Assembly (NCBI RefSeq): GCF_003076135.1 | Contig: NZ_QDGZ01000011.1 | Span: 57,754 to 121,753, forward strand | DNA from: Nocardioides gansuensis | Lineage (GTDB): Bacteria > Actinomycetota > Actinomycetes > Propionibacteriales > Nocardioidaceae | DNA length: 64,000 nt | Reading direction: 5' to 3' | Part shown: positions 33,121-42,614 of the stretch, piece after piece | Position numbering within the stretch: position 1 is the first letter of the stretch | Layout of the letters: every line of letters starts with the position of its first letter | Position numbers and translations under genes: made by a program | The notes under the pieces: generated by a model | What the model saw: the letters and a program-made list of their open reading frames with translations, nothing else | Told to the model about the DNA's origin: nothing | Databases searched by the model: none

Positions 33121-35985
33121 TCATCGGGTCACCGTGAACGTCCACGACCGGCTGGCCGCGTTGCCGGCGGCGTCCTCGGCGACGATCCGGACGGTGTGCT
33201 GGCCGGTCGCGAGCCGCTTCGGCGGCGTGTGGCTGACCCGGCCGGTCGCCGGGTCGTGCTGGATCGCGACCTCACGCCCGTCGACGTACAGCGCGATGCC
33301 GGCGGCCGTCACGCCGGAGAAGGCGTCCTGCACCGTGGCGCCGATGGTGGGCTGTCGGCTGGACGTGGCCGAGCCGTCCTCGGGCGTGAGCCCGGTGATG
33401 GTGGGCGGAGCGGTGTCCGCCGGCAGGCCGATCCCGACGAACTCGATGAAGTTCACCCGCATCATGCTCGAGGGCGCCACCGGGTTGGGCGGGACCAGCG
33501 GGTTGCGGAACACCAGGTGCAGCGTGTGGGTGCCGCCCGGGTCGTCCACGGGGACCTGCACGGTGCGCCAGCTGGCGTCGGTCAGCGAGCCCGGCACGGT
33601 CGCGGAGCCGACCAGCGGCCCGTCGGATGCGTCGAGGCGCACCTCGACCCGGCCGCCCTGGGGGCCGGGGGAGACCCGCAGGCCGAGGCGGTCGATGCCC
33701 GTCAGGTTCACCGGGCGGTACGACGCGTGGTCGCCGTCCTCTAGCTGGCCGATCGCGCGGCCGCCACCGCCGGCGGGATCGCTGATGTCCACCACGGCCA
33801 CGCCGGACTGGGCGGAGAAGTGCTCGGCCTGCTTCACCCGCGGCTGGAGGACCGCGCTGTCGGCGCCGGTGAGGGCCGGGGCGCCCTCCGCACCGCCGTT
33901 GTCGGTGTAGGTGGCGGTGACCGCGACGAAGCTGGACTGGGTGTCCGGCTCCCAGGCCGTCGGCACGGTGAACGTGCCCGAGCAGCCGGTGAAGCTCTGG
34001 TCGCCGTGGGCGTGCTCGTTGTGGCCGAGCGCGGTGTCCACCCGGACCCGTGCGCAGTCGATCTGGCCGTCCTGTGGGTCGCTCACGCGCACCCGGAAGG
34101 ACAGCCGGTCGCCGTAGTCGAACACTCCACCGTCCTCCGGGAGCAGTAGCTCCACCGAGGGCCGCTGGTTGCCGACCACGACGGTTGCCGACGCGGTCGC
34201 CGACTTGCCTGCGGTGTCCGTCACCGTCAGCTTGGCCACGAACTCGCCGTTGGTGCGGTAGACGTGCGTCGCGTTGGCCGCGGTGCTGTCGGTCGTGCCG
34301 TCGGCGTCGAAGTCCCAGGCGTAGGTGAGCGCGTCCCCGTCGGGGTCGGTGGTGCCGGCGCTGGAGAACTGGACGGTCAGCGGCGCCAGGCCGTCGGTCG
34401 GCGTCGCAGATGCCCGTGCGCTCGGGGTCCGGGAGCCCTCGACGTAGTTGATCTTGTAGAGCGCCGCGTCCGGGCTGCCGCCGGCGTACATGCCGCCGTA
34501 GCTCGCGCTGCCGTAGTCGAGGACGTAGAGGGAGCCGTCGGGGCCGAACTCGAAGTCCATCGGCGCCGCGATGGTGGCGGTGTCGAAGAAGGGGCGGATT
34601 GCGGCCGGCTCGCCCTGGGCGCCGACGGTGATCTCCTTGATCCAGCCGCGGCCCCACTCACCGAGGAAGAAGTGCCCGTCGAAGTAGGCCGGGAACTTCA
34701 CGTCCGAGACCAGGTCGGGGTCGTAGCGGTAGACCGGACCGGCCATGGGCGACTCCGAGCCGGTGCCGAACTCGTCGGTCGAGTTGCCGTTGTAGTGGAC
34801 GGTGCCGCCGTCGTACCAGATCCAGGGGGTCAGGGCGGGCGGCAGCTCGCGCAGGCCGGTGTTGCGCGGGGAGTCGTTGACCGGGTTGGCGCAGTCGAAG
34901 GCCGGGCCCGACGTGCCGGTCGCGAAGTCGTAGTCGCGGTAGGGCAGGTTCGGTCCCGCGCAGTAGGGCCAGCCGTAGTTGCCGGGGTGCCGGATCTGCA
35001 GGACCTCGACGTTGCCGCCCGGCCCGCGGTTCGCGTCCGCCGTGGCGGCGTCGGGGCCGTACTCACCGACGTAGAGCCAGCCCGTCTCGGGGTCGAGGCC
35101 CATCCGGAACGGGTTGCGGAAGCCCATGGCGTAGATCTCCGGGCGCACCTTGGTCGGGTCGGCGTCGGGATAGGTGCCGCCCGGGCCGAAGAGGTTCCCG
35201 GCCGGGATCGTGTAGCTGCCGTCCGGCTCGGGGTGGATGCGGAGCACCTTGCCGCGCAGGTCGTTGGTGTTGCTCGCGGTGCGCTGGGCGTCGAAGCCGG
35301 GGTTCCGGGTGGGGCGCTCGTCGATCGGGGTGTAGCCGTCGGACTCGAACGGGTTGGTGTCGTCGCCCGTGGAGATCAGCAGATTGCCTGCCTCGTCGAA
35401 GAGCAGGTCGCCGCCGACGTGGCAGCACAGGCCGCGGTCCGCGGCGATCTCGAGGATGACCTGCTCGCTGCCCAGGTCGAGGGTGTCGCCCTCGAGGCGG
35501 AAGCGGGACACCAGGGTCTTGCCCTCGTACGGCGCGAAGTCGGCGGCCGTGCCGTCGGTAGGAGCGTCGCCCTCGTTCACCCCCGGGGTGGCCGGGTCGT
35601 CGGCGGGTACGCCGGGCATCTCGGGTGCGTACATGACGTAGACCCAGCGCGAGGTGGTGAAGTCGGGGGCGACGGCGATGCCCTGCAGGCCCTCCTCGTC
35701 ATGCCGGTAGACGGGGATCTGCCCGGCCAGCGTGGTGCCGACGCCTTCCTCGCTGAGGAACAGGCGGCCGTCGCGCGAGGTGTGCAGGGCACGCCCGTCG
35801 GGGAGGACGGCGAGAGCGATCGACTCGCCCGCCGAGCTGGGGCCGAACGCCAGGGTGACCTGGTCGAAGCGGCTGTCCGGCGGCGGGTCCTCCGCCGAGG
35901 CAGGCGCGGTGAGCGTGAGGGGGAAGAGCAGGCCGGCCGTGAGGGCAAGAGCGAGCCCCAGGCGGGTAGGCGGGAACGCAGGCAT
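33121..35985 (-). CDS. Secreted glucose/sorbosone dehydrogenase-like protein with PKD and CBM6 domains
   Basis: 954 residues from ATG 35985 (AAAGG six bases upstream) with a Sec signal peptide (to about residue 31). Residues about 40-500 are a PQQ-type beta-propeller: HDEEGLQGIAVAPDF, GDLLFDEAGNLLISTGD, IYAMGFRNPFRMGLDPETG, NYGWPYC. Then come a PKD domain (about 520-605, LTYAWDFDADG), a Pro-rich spacer domain, a CBM6-like carbohydrate-binding module (about 717-853, ending VNFIEFVGI) and an Ig-like repeat. It probably oxidises a sugar in a polymer it binds. It is first gene of the minus-strand operon, whose promoter carries ROK-type operators at 36021-36071. Confidence 0.88.
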   Translation of the reverse strand: MPAFPPTRLGLALALTAGLLFPLTLTAPASAEDPPPDSRFDQVTLAFGPSSAGESIALAVLPDGRALHTSRDGRLFLSEEGVGTTLAGQIPVYRHDEEGLQGIAVAPDFTTSRWVYVMYAPEMPGVPADDPATPGVNEGDAPTDGTAADFAPYEGKTLVSRFRLEGDTLDLGSEQVILEIAADRGLCCHVGGDLLFDEAGNLLISTGDDTNPFESDGYTPIDERPTRNPGFDAQRTASNTNDLRGKVLRIHPEPDGSYTIPAGNLFGPGGTYPDADPTKVRPEIYAMGFRNPFRMGLDPETGWLYVGEYGPDAATADANRGPGGNVEVLQIRHPGNYGWPYCAGPNLPYRDYDFATGTSGPAFDCANPVNDSPRNTGLRELPPALTPWIWYDGGTVHYNGNSTDEFGTGSESPMAGPVYRYDPDLVSDVKFPAYFDGHFFLGEWGRGWIKEITVGAQGEPAAIRPFFDTATIAAPMDFEFGPDGSLYVLDYGSASYGGMYAGGSPDAALYKINYVEGSRTPSARASATPTDGLAPLTVQFSSAGTTDPDGDALTYAWDFDADGTTDSTAANATHVYRTNGEFVAKLTVTDTAGKSATASATVVVGNQRPSVELLLPEDGGVFDYGDRLSFRVRVSDPQDGQIDCARVRVDTALGHNEHAHGDQSFTGCSGTFTVPTAWEPDTQSSFVAVTATYTDNGGAEGAPALTGADSAVLQPRVKQAEHFSAQSGVAVVDISDPAGGGGRAIGQLEDGDHASYRPVNLTGIDRLGLRVSPGPQGGRVEVRLDASDGPLVGSATVPGSLTDASWRTVQVPVDDPGGTHTLHLVFRNPLVPPNPVAPSSMMRVNFIEFVGIGLPADTAPPTITGLTPEDGSATSSRQPTIGATVQDAFSGVTAAGIALYVDGREVAIQHDPATGRVSHTPPKRLATGQHTVRIVAEDAAGNAASRSWTFTVTR

Positions 35986-36020
35986 GACGTGCCTTTCGCA
36001 GCAAACAGGAGGGGTGCAGG

Positions 36021-36071
36021 ACACTTTCGTCGGAAACTTGCGAAAGTGTCAATGGAGTCTTCGCAAGTTTC
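36021..36071. promoter_or_regulatory. ROK-type operators upstream of the sugar dehydrogenase operon
   Basis: There are two overlapping dyads. ACACTTTCG (36021-36029) pairs with CGAAAGTGT (36041-36049). GAAACTTGCGAA (36033-36044) pairs with TTCGCAAGTTTC (36060-36071). The segment AAACTTGCGAAAGTGT matches AACTTTGCAAAGTGT at 37590-37604, upstream of the sugar importer. The rest of 35986-36284 holds no gene. Confidence 0.7.
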
Positions 36072-36284
36072 GGGCGGTCAGCCCTGCTCGCCGCCCGAAG
36101 CTGGCCTGCGCGGACGGGGCGGCGCAGTCCCGCCCGCGTTCCGGACCACGGCGGTCACGCTCCCTCTCGACGGCACCCATGTCGCCGCGTCGTACGACGT
36201 GGGTGTCCACGTGGACAGATGACCGGCCTAGGCGTGTCGACGCCCTCGCCGAACGACACGTCTCCGGCGTGCGAAGATCGCGGC

Positions 36285-37493
36285 GTGCTTCACTCCCTCG
36301 CCGGCCGGGCCGAGAGCCCGATGCAGGCCCGTGTCCTCGCGCTGCTACGTGACGAGGGGCCGCTCTCGCGCGTGCAGCTCGCCGACCGGCTGGGAGTCTC
36401 GCGGACCACGATCGCGGCCGAGGTCACCCGCCTCAGCGAGCTCGGCCTGGCCCAGGAGGCAGGGCAGGCAGCGTCCCGGGGCGGGCGCCGCTCGACGCTC
36501 GTCGACCTTGCACCCGACATCAGGTTCCTCGGCATCTCGATCGGGGCGACCGGCATGTCGGTCGGCCTCACCGACGGGCGCCTGGCCGTGCTGGCCATCC
36601 GCTCCAGGGACTGCGACATCCGGCAGGGCCCGGAGATCGTGCTCGCGACGGCGCTCGAGGAGGCCCGTGCGGTGATGGCCGAGTGCGGCGTGGAGCAGCC
36701 GCTGGGCGCGGGCATCGGAGTCCCCGGGCCGGTCGACTTCCACCGTGGCGTCTCGGTCTCGCCGCCGATCATGCCGGGGTGGGACGGCTACCCGGTCCGC
36801 GACGCCGTGGCGCGTGAGCTCGGCTGCCCCGTCGTGCTCGACAACGACGTCAACGTGCTGGCGGTGGGCGAGCAGCACGCGGGAGTGGCCAAGGCTGCCC
36901 GGGACTTCCTCTACGTCAAGATCGGCACCGGCATCGGCTGCGGCATCGTCGTCGACGGCGAGCTCTACCGGGGCGTCGACGGGTGTGCCGGCGACATCGG
37001 CCACATCCGGGTCGAGGACTTCGGTCCCACCTGCGCGTGCGGCAACGTGGGCTGCCTCGAGGCCTTCTCGGGCGGCGCGGCTCTGGCCCGCGACGCGCTC
37101 GCTGCCGCGCGCTCGGGCCGCAGCCCCGTGCTGGCCGATCTACTGGAGCAGAAGGGCGAGCTGACGGCTGCGGACATCGCGATCGCGGTCTCGCGGGGTG
37201 ATGCCCAGGCCGTACAGCTGATCCGGGACTGTGGCCACCGGGTAGGCCAGGTGCTGGCCAGCCTGGTGTCGTTCTTCAACCCCAGCCTGATCGTCATCGG
37301 CGGCCGCGTGACCGGACTGGGCCACGCCCTGCTCGCCGAGGTCCGTGGCGTTACCTACCGCCGTTCGCTGCCGCTCGCCACCGGCAACCTGCCCATCGTG
37401 CTCAGCGAGCTGGGCGACGACGGCGGCGTCATCGGCGCCGCCCGCCTGATCAGCAGCTCGGTCTACGCACCGTTCGACGGCGACCGGTCCTGA
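36285..37493 (+). CDS. ROK-family transcriptional regulator
   Basis: 402 residues from GTG 36285; an in-frame ATG at 36219 is possible. The winged helix is N-terminal (MQARVLALLRDEGPLSRVQL, ADRLGVSRTTIAAEVTRLSE). The ROK sugar-kinase-like fold follows with GISIGATGMSVGL, GAGIGVPGPVDF, VVLDNDVNVLAVGE and the zinc site CACGNVGCLEAF. It probably binds the sugar, or a derivative, handled by the neighbouring genes. It lies between the two operons that carry the shared AACTTnGCnAAAGTGT sites. A fragment of a near-identical C-terminus lies at 30241-30357. Confidence 0.92.
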   Translation: MLHSLAGRAESPMQARVLALLRDEGPLSRVQLADRLGVSRTTIAAEVTRLSELGLAQEAGQAASRGGRRSTLVDLAPDIRFLGISIGATGMSVGLTDGRLAVLAIRSRDCDIRQGPEIVLATALEEARAVMAECGVEQPLGAGIGVPGPVDFHRGVSVSPPIMPGWDGYPVRDAVARELGCPVVLDNDVNVLAVGEQHAGVAKAARDFLYVKIGTGIGCGIVVDGELYRGVDGCAGDIGHIRVEDFGPTCACGNVGCLEAFSGGAALARDALAAARSGRSPVLADLLEQKGELTAADIAIAVSRGDAQAVQLIRDCGHRVGQVLASLVSFFNPSLIVIGGRVTGLGHALLAEVRGVTYRRSLPLATGNLPIVLSELGDDGGVIGAARLISSSVYAPFDGDRS

Positions 37494-37575
37494 GCCCACT
37501 GCCGGCCGGAGTCTCCCGCCCCGACGCGCCTGCCCCGTAGTCGTGCGCGCTCCCTCGCGGGCAGGGTCGTGGCCT

Positions 37576-37670
37576 GAACTTTGTTCGCGAACTTTGCAAA
37601 GTGTGACTCGAACTTTGAGAAATATGCCGCCAACCTCTTGTGAAGGCGTGAGGGCGGGCCCTACTTTGAG
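37576..37670 (+). promoter_or_regulatory. GAACTTTG repeat array upstream of the sugar importer operon
   Basis: GAACTTTG occurs at 37576, 37589 and 37610, with ACTTTGAG at 37663. The middle copy is part of the perfect palindrome ACTTTGCAAAGT (37591-37602). The site resembles that at 36032-36049 and is the probable target of the adjacent ROK regulator. Confidence 0.7.
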
Positions 37671-37715
37671 GCAGCACTGATCAATCCGTGACCACGGTCA
37701 CGACCTGGAGGACCC

Positions 37716-39236
37716 ATGGCAGACGAGCATTCGGCCGGGGCCGAGCTGTTGCGCATGCAGGGCATCGGCAAGAGCTTCCCCGGCGTCCGCGCGCTCGACG
37801 GTGTCGACCTCGACGTCCGGGCCGGCGAGGTGCACTGCCTCCTCGGGCAGAACGGCGCCGGGAAGTCCACGCTGATCAAGGTCCTGAGCGCCGCCTACCA
37901 GCCCGACGGCGGCACGATCGCCTGGGACGGCGAGGAGGTGGAGCTCACCACGCCCGTCAAGGCGATGCGGCTCGGCATCTCCACGATCTACCAGGAGCTC
38001 GACCTGGTCCCCGACCTGAGCGTCGCGGAGAACGTCTTCCTCGGCCACGAGCCGGCGAAGGCTGGCTTCACGCAGCGCGGTCTCACCAACAGGCGCACTC
38101 GGGAGCTGCTCAAGCGCCTCGGCCACCCGGAGATCAGCCCCACCCGGCCGGTCCGCGACCTCTCGCCGGCCGCGCAGCAGATGGTCAGCATCGCCCGCGC
38201 GCTCTCCCACGACACCAGGTTGCTGATCCTCGACGAGCCCTCGGCGGTGCTCGACCAGGGAGAGGTCGACAACCTCTTCCGGGTCATCCGGGACCTCACC
38301 TCCGAGGGCGTGGCGGTCGTCTACATCTCCCACCGGCTGGAGGAGATCCGCCAGATCGGAGACCGCATCACGGTGCTGAAGGACGGCCGCACGGTCGCCA
38401 CCGGCCTCGAGGTCGGGGACACCCCGACCTCGGAGCTGATCAAGCTGATGACCGGCCGCTCGATCGAGTACGTCTTCCCGCCACGCACCGAGCGCCCGCG
38501 CAGCGAGGCAGTCCTCGAGGTCCGCGGCCTCGCCCTCAGGGGCGTCTTCGAAGGTGTCGACCTGACCGTGCACGCCGGCGAGATCGTGGGCCTGGCGGGC
38601 CTCGTCGGCGCCGGACGCTCCGAGATCATCGAGACGATCTACGGCGCGCGCCCGGCCAGCAGCGGCACCGTCACCGTCAGCGGCCGGACCCTCCGGCGAG
38701 GCAGCGTCGCGCAAGCGGTGCGGGCCGGCATCGGGCTCGCGCCCGAGGAGCGCAAGAGCCAGGGCCTGCTGCTCGACGAGGCCGTCTACAGCAACATCAC
38801 GGTCTCCAGCATGAGCCGGTTCGCGAAGGCCGGCTGGCTAGACCGGGCGGCGGAGAAGAGTCGCGCCCGCGAGCTGACCGAGTCGCTCGACGTACGTCCC
38901 AAGGGCGTGGAGCGAGCCGTCCGCACCCTGTCGGGCGGCAACCAGCAGAAGGTCGTCCTGGCGCGGTGGCTGCTGCGCGACTGCAAGGTGCTCCTCCTGG
39001 ACGAGCCCACCCGCGGCGTCGATGTCGGCGCCCGGAGCGAGATCTACCAACTGATCCGCGGACTGGCCGACGCCGGAGTCGCGGTGGTCGTCGTCTCGAG
39101 CGAAGTCGAGGAGGTGCTGGGGCTCGCCGACCGTGTGCTCGTCGTTCGCGAGGGACACGTCGTCCACGAGGCCCCGGCCGCCGACCTCGACGAAGCCCGG
39201 GTCCTCGACCTCGTCATGGAAGGGAAAGTCGCATGA
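37716..39236 (+). CDS. Sugar ABC transporter ATPase, RbsA/XylG type (double domain)
   Basis: 506 residues with two ATPase domains. Domain 1 has Walker A GQNGAGKST, signature LSPAAQQMVSIARAL, Walker B LLILDEPSAVLD. Domain 2 has the usual degenerate Walker A GLVGAGRSE, signature LSGGNQQKVVLARWLL and Walker B VLLLDEPTRGVDVGA. This asymmetry is normal in CUT2 importers. ATG 37716 follows CTGGAGGACCC. It powers uptake through the permease at 39233, with which it overlaps by four bases. Confidence 0.93.
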   Translation: MADEHSAGAELLRMQGIGKSFPGVRALDGVDLDVRAGEVHCLLGQNGAGKSTLIKVLSAAYQPDGGTIAWDGEEVELTTPVKAMRLGISTIYQELDLVPDLSVAENVFLGHEPAKAGFTQRGLTNRRTRELLKRLGHPEISPTRPVRDLSPAAQQMVSIARALSHDTRLLILDEPSAVLDQGEVDNLFRVIRDLTSEGVAVVYISHRLEEIRQIGDRITVLKDGRTVATGLEVGDTPTSELIKLMTGRSIEYVFPPRTERPRSEAVLEVRGLALRGVFEGVDLTVHAGEIVGLAGLVGAGRSEIIETIYGARPASSGTVTVSGRTLRRGSVAQAVRAGIGLAPEERKSQGLLLDEAVYSNITVSSMSRFAKAGWLDRAAEKSRARELTESLDVRPKGVERAVRTLSGGNQQKVVLARWLLRDCKVLLLDEPTRGVDVGARSEIYQLIRGLADAGVAVVVVSSEVEEVLGLADRVLVVREGHVVHEAPAADLDEARVLDLVMEGKVA

Positions 39237-40264
39237 CCGAGCTGTCCGACACCACGAGGGTCGAGCAGGCCGCCGAGGAGACCGCGCAGGAGACGGGGCG
39301 CCTGGCCGTGCTGCACACGAGTGCAGGCCGCAACCTGGGCCTGGTGCTCGCACTCGTCATCCTGTGCGTGGTCGGCGTCGCGACCGCCGGCGACCGGTTC
39401 GCCAGCGTGGACAACATGATGACGATCCTCCGCCTGGCCAGCGTGATCGGCGTGGTGAGCATCGGCATGACGTTCGTGATCACCGGCGGCGGCATCGACC
39501 TCTCCGTCGGCGCGATCGTCGCGCTGTCCAGCGTGTGGTGCACCACGCTCGCCACCCAGCAGCTGGCGGAGGACACGCACTGGATCATGATGGTCTCCAC
39601 TGCGCTCCTCGTCGGCGTCGGGTGCGGCCTGGTCAACGGCCTGCTGGTCGCGTACGGCGGCGTGGTGCCGTTCATCGCCACGCTGGCCATGCTCGCTAGT
39701 GCCCGCGGGTTGGCCGAGATCCTCGCCCAGCGCCGCACCCAGCTGGTGACCGTGAACGAGTTCGCCGACTTCTTCCGCGGTGACCTCCTCGGCGTGCCGG
39801 TGCTGGTGTGGATCTTCGTCGCCGTCGCAGCCGTCGGCTGGGTCGTGTTCAACCGCACGACGTTCGGCCGGCGTACCTCCGCCGTCGGCGGCAACCCCGA
39901 GGCCGCGCGCCTCGCCGGCATCGACGTCCGCCGCCACACCCTGATGCTCTACGTCGTGGTGGGGCTGTGCTGTGGCATCGCTGCGCTCATGATCACCGCC
40001 CGCACGACGACAGGCTCCAGCACGCACGGCGGGCTCTACGAGCTCGACGCGATCGCCGCGGTCGTCATCGGCGGCACCCTGCTCAGCGGCGGCCGGGGCA
40101 CGATCGTCGGCACCGTCTTCGGCGTCCTCATCTTCACGACGCTGTCCAACGTCTTCACCCAGAACAACCTCTCCAGCTCGGCTCAGTCGGTCGCCAAGGG
40201 CGTGATCATCGTCCTCGCGGTCCTCCTGCAGCAGCGCTTCGCCAACCGCTCCACCTCGTCCTAG
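39233..40264 (+). CDS. Sugar ABC transporter permease, RbsC type
   Basis: 343 residues. A soluble N-terminus of about 30 residues precedes 8-10 membrane segments. CUT2 motifs are ITGGGIDLSVGAIVALSSV near 85-103, and GGNPEAARLAGIDV followed by VVIGGTLLSGGRGTIVGTVFG in the C-terminal half. It forms the homodimeric channel. Start ATG 39233 overlaps the ATPase stop; the binding protein gene follows 26 bases later. Confidence 0.93.
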   Translation: MTELSDTTRVEQAAEETAQETGRLAVLHTSAGRNLGLVLALVILCVVGVATAGDRFASVDNMMTILRLASVIGVVSIGMTFVITGGGIDLSVGAIVALSSVWCTTLATQQLAEDTHWIMMVSTALLVGVGCGLVNGLLVAYGGVVPFIATLAMLASARGLAEILAQRRTQLVTVNEFADFFRGDLLGVPVLVWIFVAVAAVGWVVFNRTTFGRRTSAVGGNPEAARLAGIDVRRHTLMLYVVVGLCCGIAALMITARTTTGSSTHGGLYELDAIAAVVIGGTLLSGGRGTIVGTVFGVLIFTTLSNVFTQNNLSSSAQSVAKGVIIVLAVLLQQRFANRSTSS

Positions 40265-40290
40265 ACGACGCAACCCTGAGGAGACACCCC

Positions 40291-41343
40291 ATGTCCGCAC
40301 GTTCACTCCCGCGCCGCCGCCGGCTCCAGGCCAGCATCGTCGCCGTCGCCACCGCAGGCCTGGTCCTCACCGGTTGCACCGGCAACACCGTCGACAACTC
40401 CGGAGACGAGGACCGGGCGACCGCGGTCAGCGACAACGACGAGGCCGGCGAGACCGTGACCATCGGCTTCTCCGGCCCAGCGGCCGACCACGGCTGGCTC
40501 GCGGCCATCAACAGCAGCGCCCAGGAGGAGGCGGAGAAGTACGAGGACATCGACCTGCAGGTCGCCGAGGGCACCAACGACCCCAGCCAGCAGATCGCCC
40601 AGGTCGAGACGTTCATCAACAACGGCGTCGACGCGATCGTGCTGCTGCCCACCGACGGCGCTGCTCTCACCGACGTCGCGATCGAGGCCATGGAGGCAGG
40701 CATCCCGGTGGTCAACGTCGACCGGGAGTTCAGCTCGCCGTTCGCCGCCCGCACCACGATCCTCGGCGACAACTACGGGATGGGTGTCTCCGCCGGCACC
40801 TACGCCTGCCAGCTCATCGAGGAGAACAACATCGCCGACCCGGTGATCGCCGAGATCGCCGGCCTCGACAGCCTCCCGCTCACGCAGGACCGCTCCGACG
40901 GGTTCAAGGACGCGCTCGAGGCCTGCGACCAGGAGGTCGACAACCGGGTAGCGGCCGAGTTCACCGTGGAGTCCGGCGAGGAGCAGGCCTCCAACCTGCT
41001 GCAGGCCGAGGACCACATCGACATCATCTGGAACCACGACGACGACCAGGGCGTGGGCGTCAAGGCGGCGTTCGACAACGCCGAGCGCGACGAGTTCTTC
41101 TTCATCGGCGGTGCCGGCTCGCGCAACGCCATGGACTGGATCCGCGACGGGGAGATGGAGGCCACCGTCCTCTACCCGCCGACGCAGGCTGCCGACGGCA
41201 TCCGCCTCGCCCGGCTCATCGCCCAGGGCAAGGGCATCTCCGACCTCGTCCAGGTCGAGGTGCCGCGCCGGATCGTGCTCAACGCGCCGGTCGTGACCGC
41301 AGACAACGTGGAGGAGTACTACGACCTGGGCTTCGAGTCCTGA
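40291..41343 (+). CDS. Sugar-binding lipoprotein, RbsB type
   Basis: 350 residues. Lipobox VLTGC with Cys29 lipidated, then an acidic linker. The periplasmic-binding-protein 1 fold is visible: TIGFSGPAADHGWLAAINSS, NNGVDAIVLLPTDGAALTDV, AGIPVVNVDREF, and IIWNHDDDQGVGVKAAFDNA. Aromatic and Asp/Arg pocket residues (W, D, R in these motifs) fit a monosaccharide or cyclitol. ATG 40291 follows GAGGAGACACCCC. The identity of the sugar is unknown. Confidence 0.92.
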   Translation: MSARSLPRRRRLQASIVAVATAGLVLTGCTGNTVDNSGDEDRATAVSDNDEAGETVTIGFSGPAADHGWLAAINSSAQEEAEKYEDIDLQVAEGTNDPSQQIAQVETFINNGVDAIVLLPTDGAALTDVAIEAMEAGIPVVNVDREFSSPFAARTTILGDNYGMGVSAGTYACQLIEENNIADPVIAEIAGLDSLPLTQDRSDGFKDALEACDQEVDNRVAAEFTVESGEEQASNLLQAEDHIDIIWNHDDDQGVGVKAAFDNAERDEFFFIGGAGSRNAMDWIRDGEMEATVLYPPTQAADGIRLARLIAQGKGISDLVQVEVPRRIVLNAPVVTADNVEEYYDLGFES

Positions 41344-41377
41344 CAGCCAACCACCCGCGACGACGGATCGAGGTCAG

Positions 41378-42565
41378 ATGACCGAGCACACACCCACCCT
41401 GTCCGTGGGCATGATCGGCTACGCCTTCATGGGGGCGGTCCATTCCCAGGCCTGGCGCACCGCACCGCACTTCTTCGACCTGCCGCTGCGGCCCCGGATG
41501 ACCGCGGTGTGCGGACGGGACGCACGGCGGGTCGCGGAAGCGGCGGCGACGCTGGGCTGGGAGGAGTCCGAGACCGACTGGCGACGGGTCGTCGAGCGCG
41601 ACGACATCGACCTGGTCGACATCTGCACCCCGGGCGACACCCACGCCGAGATCGCCATCGCGGCCCTGGCCGCCGGCAAGCACGTGCTGTGCGAGAAGCC
41701 GCTGGCCAACTCCGTGGAGGAGGCCGAGGCGATGGCGGAGGCGGCGCAGGAGGCGGCCGGGCGGGGGGTCCGGGCGATGGTGGGGTTCACCTACCGCCGG
41801 GTGCCCGCCATCGCGCTGGCCCGGCGGCTGGTGGCCGAGGGCCGGCTGGGCGAGATCCGGCACGTCCGGGCGCAGTACCTCCAGGACTGGCTGGCCGACC
41901 CCGAGATCCCGCTCTCGTGGCGGCTCGACAAGGCCAAGGCCGGCTCGGGGGCGTTGGGCGACATCGGCGCCCACGTCGTCGACCTGACCCAGCACATCCT
42001 CGGCGACCCGATCCGCGAGGTGAGCGGCCAGCTCGACACGTTCGTCAAGGAGCGCCCCTTGGCGGAGAGGACACGGGGCCTCTCCGCCACGGTCGCCGAC
42101 ACCGCGACCGTCGAGCGGGGGCCGGTCACCGTCGACGACGCGGCCGCCTTCATCGCCCGGTTCGCGGGCGGCGCCCTCGGCGTCTTCGAGGCCACCCGGT
42201 TCGCCACCGGCCGCAAGAACGCGATCCGGATCGAGGTCAACGGCTCGCAGGGCAGCCTGGCGTTCGACTTCGAGGACATGAACGTCCTGCACTTCCACGA
42301 CGCCACGATCGACGACCTGGAGGGTGGCTTCCGGCGCATCGTGGTCACCGAGCCCGGGCACCCGTGGGTCGGGGCGTGGTGGCCGCCGGGCCACGGACTG
42401 GGCTACGAGCACGGCTTCACCCACCAGGTCGTGGACCTCGTCCAGGCGATCGCAGACGGTGTCGACCCCAGCCCCACCTTCGCCGACGGCCTGCAGGTCC
42501 AGCGGGTGCTGGCCGCCGTCGAGACCAGCTCCGACACCCGCGCCTGGCAGGCGGTCTCCGCATGA
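41378..42565 (+). CDS. Gfo/Idh/MocA-family NAD(P)-dependent dehydrogenase
   Basis: 395 residues. The Rossmann start is GMIGYAFMGAVHSQAW (11-26) and the catalytic Lys is in CEKPLANS (105-112, Lys107). The C-terminal sheet contains GSGALGDIGAHVVDLTQHIL, with the conserved substrate-pocket D-x3-H. The family oxidises a sugar or cyclitol hydroxyl, often to a 3-keto product. It follows the importer by 34 bases in one operon with two isomerase-fold proteins, which suggests oxidation followed by isomerisation or bond cleavage. Confidence 0.92.
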   Translation: MTEHTPTLSVGMIGYAFMGAVHSQAWRTAPHFFDLPLRPRMTAVCGRDARRVAEAAATLGWEESETDWRRVVERDDIDLVDICTPGDTHAEIAIAALAAGKHVLCEKPLANSVEEAEAMAEAAQEAAGRGVRAMVGFTYRRVPAIALARRLVAEGRLGEIRHVRAQYLQDWLADPEIPLSWRLDKAKAGSGALGDIGAHVVDLTQHILGDPIREVSGQLDTFVKERPLAERTRGLSATVADTATVERGPVTVDDAAAFIARFAGGALGVFEATRFATGRKNAIRIEVNGSQGSLAFDFEDMNVLHFHDATIDDLEGGFRRIVVTEPGHPWVGAWWPPGHGLGYEHGFTHQVVDLVQAIADGVDPSPTFADGLQVQRVLAAVETSSDTRAWQAVSA

Positions 42566-42614
42566 GCGGCCCAGCAGCCTCGGCGTACGGCACCCCACAC
42601 GAAAGGGACTGACA

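Noticed and set aside
34264..36222. Long plus-strand open frame opposite the sugar dehydrogenase
   Set aside because: Composition is Val/Gly/Arg-rich without domains. The minus-strand gene has a signal peptide and propeller, PKD and CBM6 domains.
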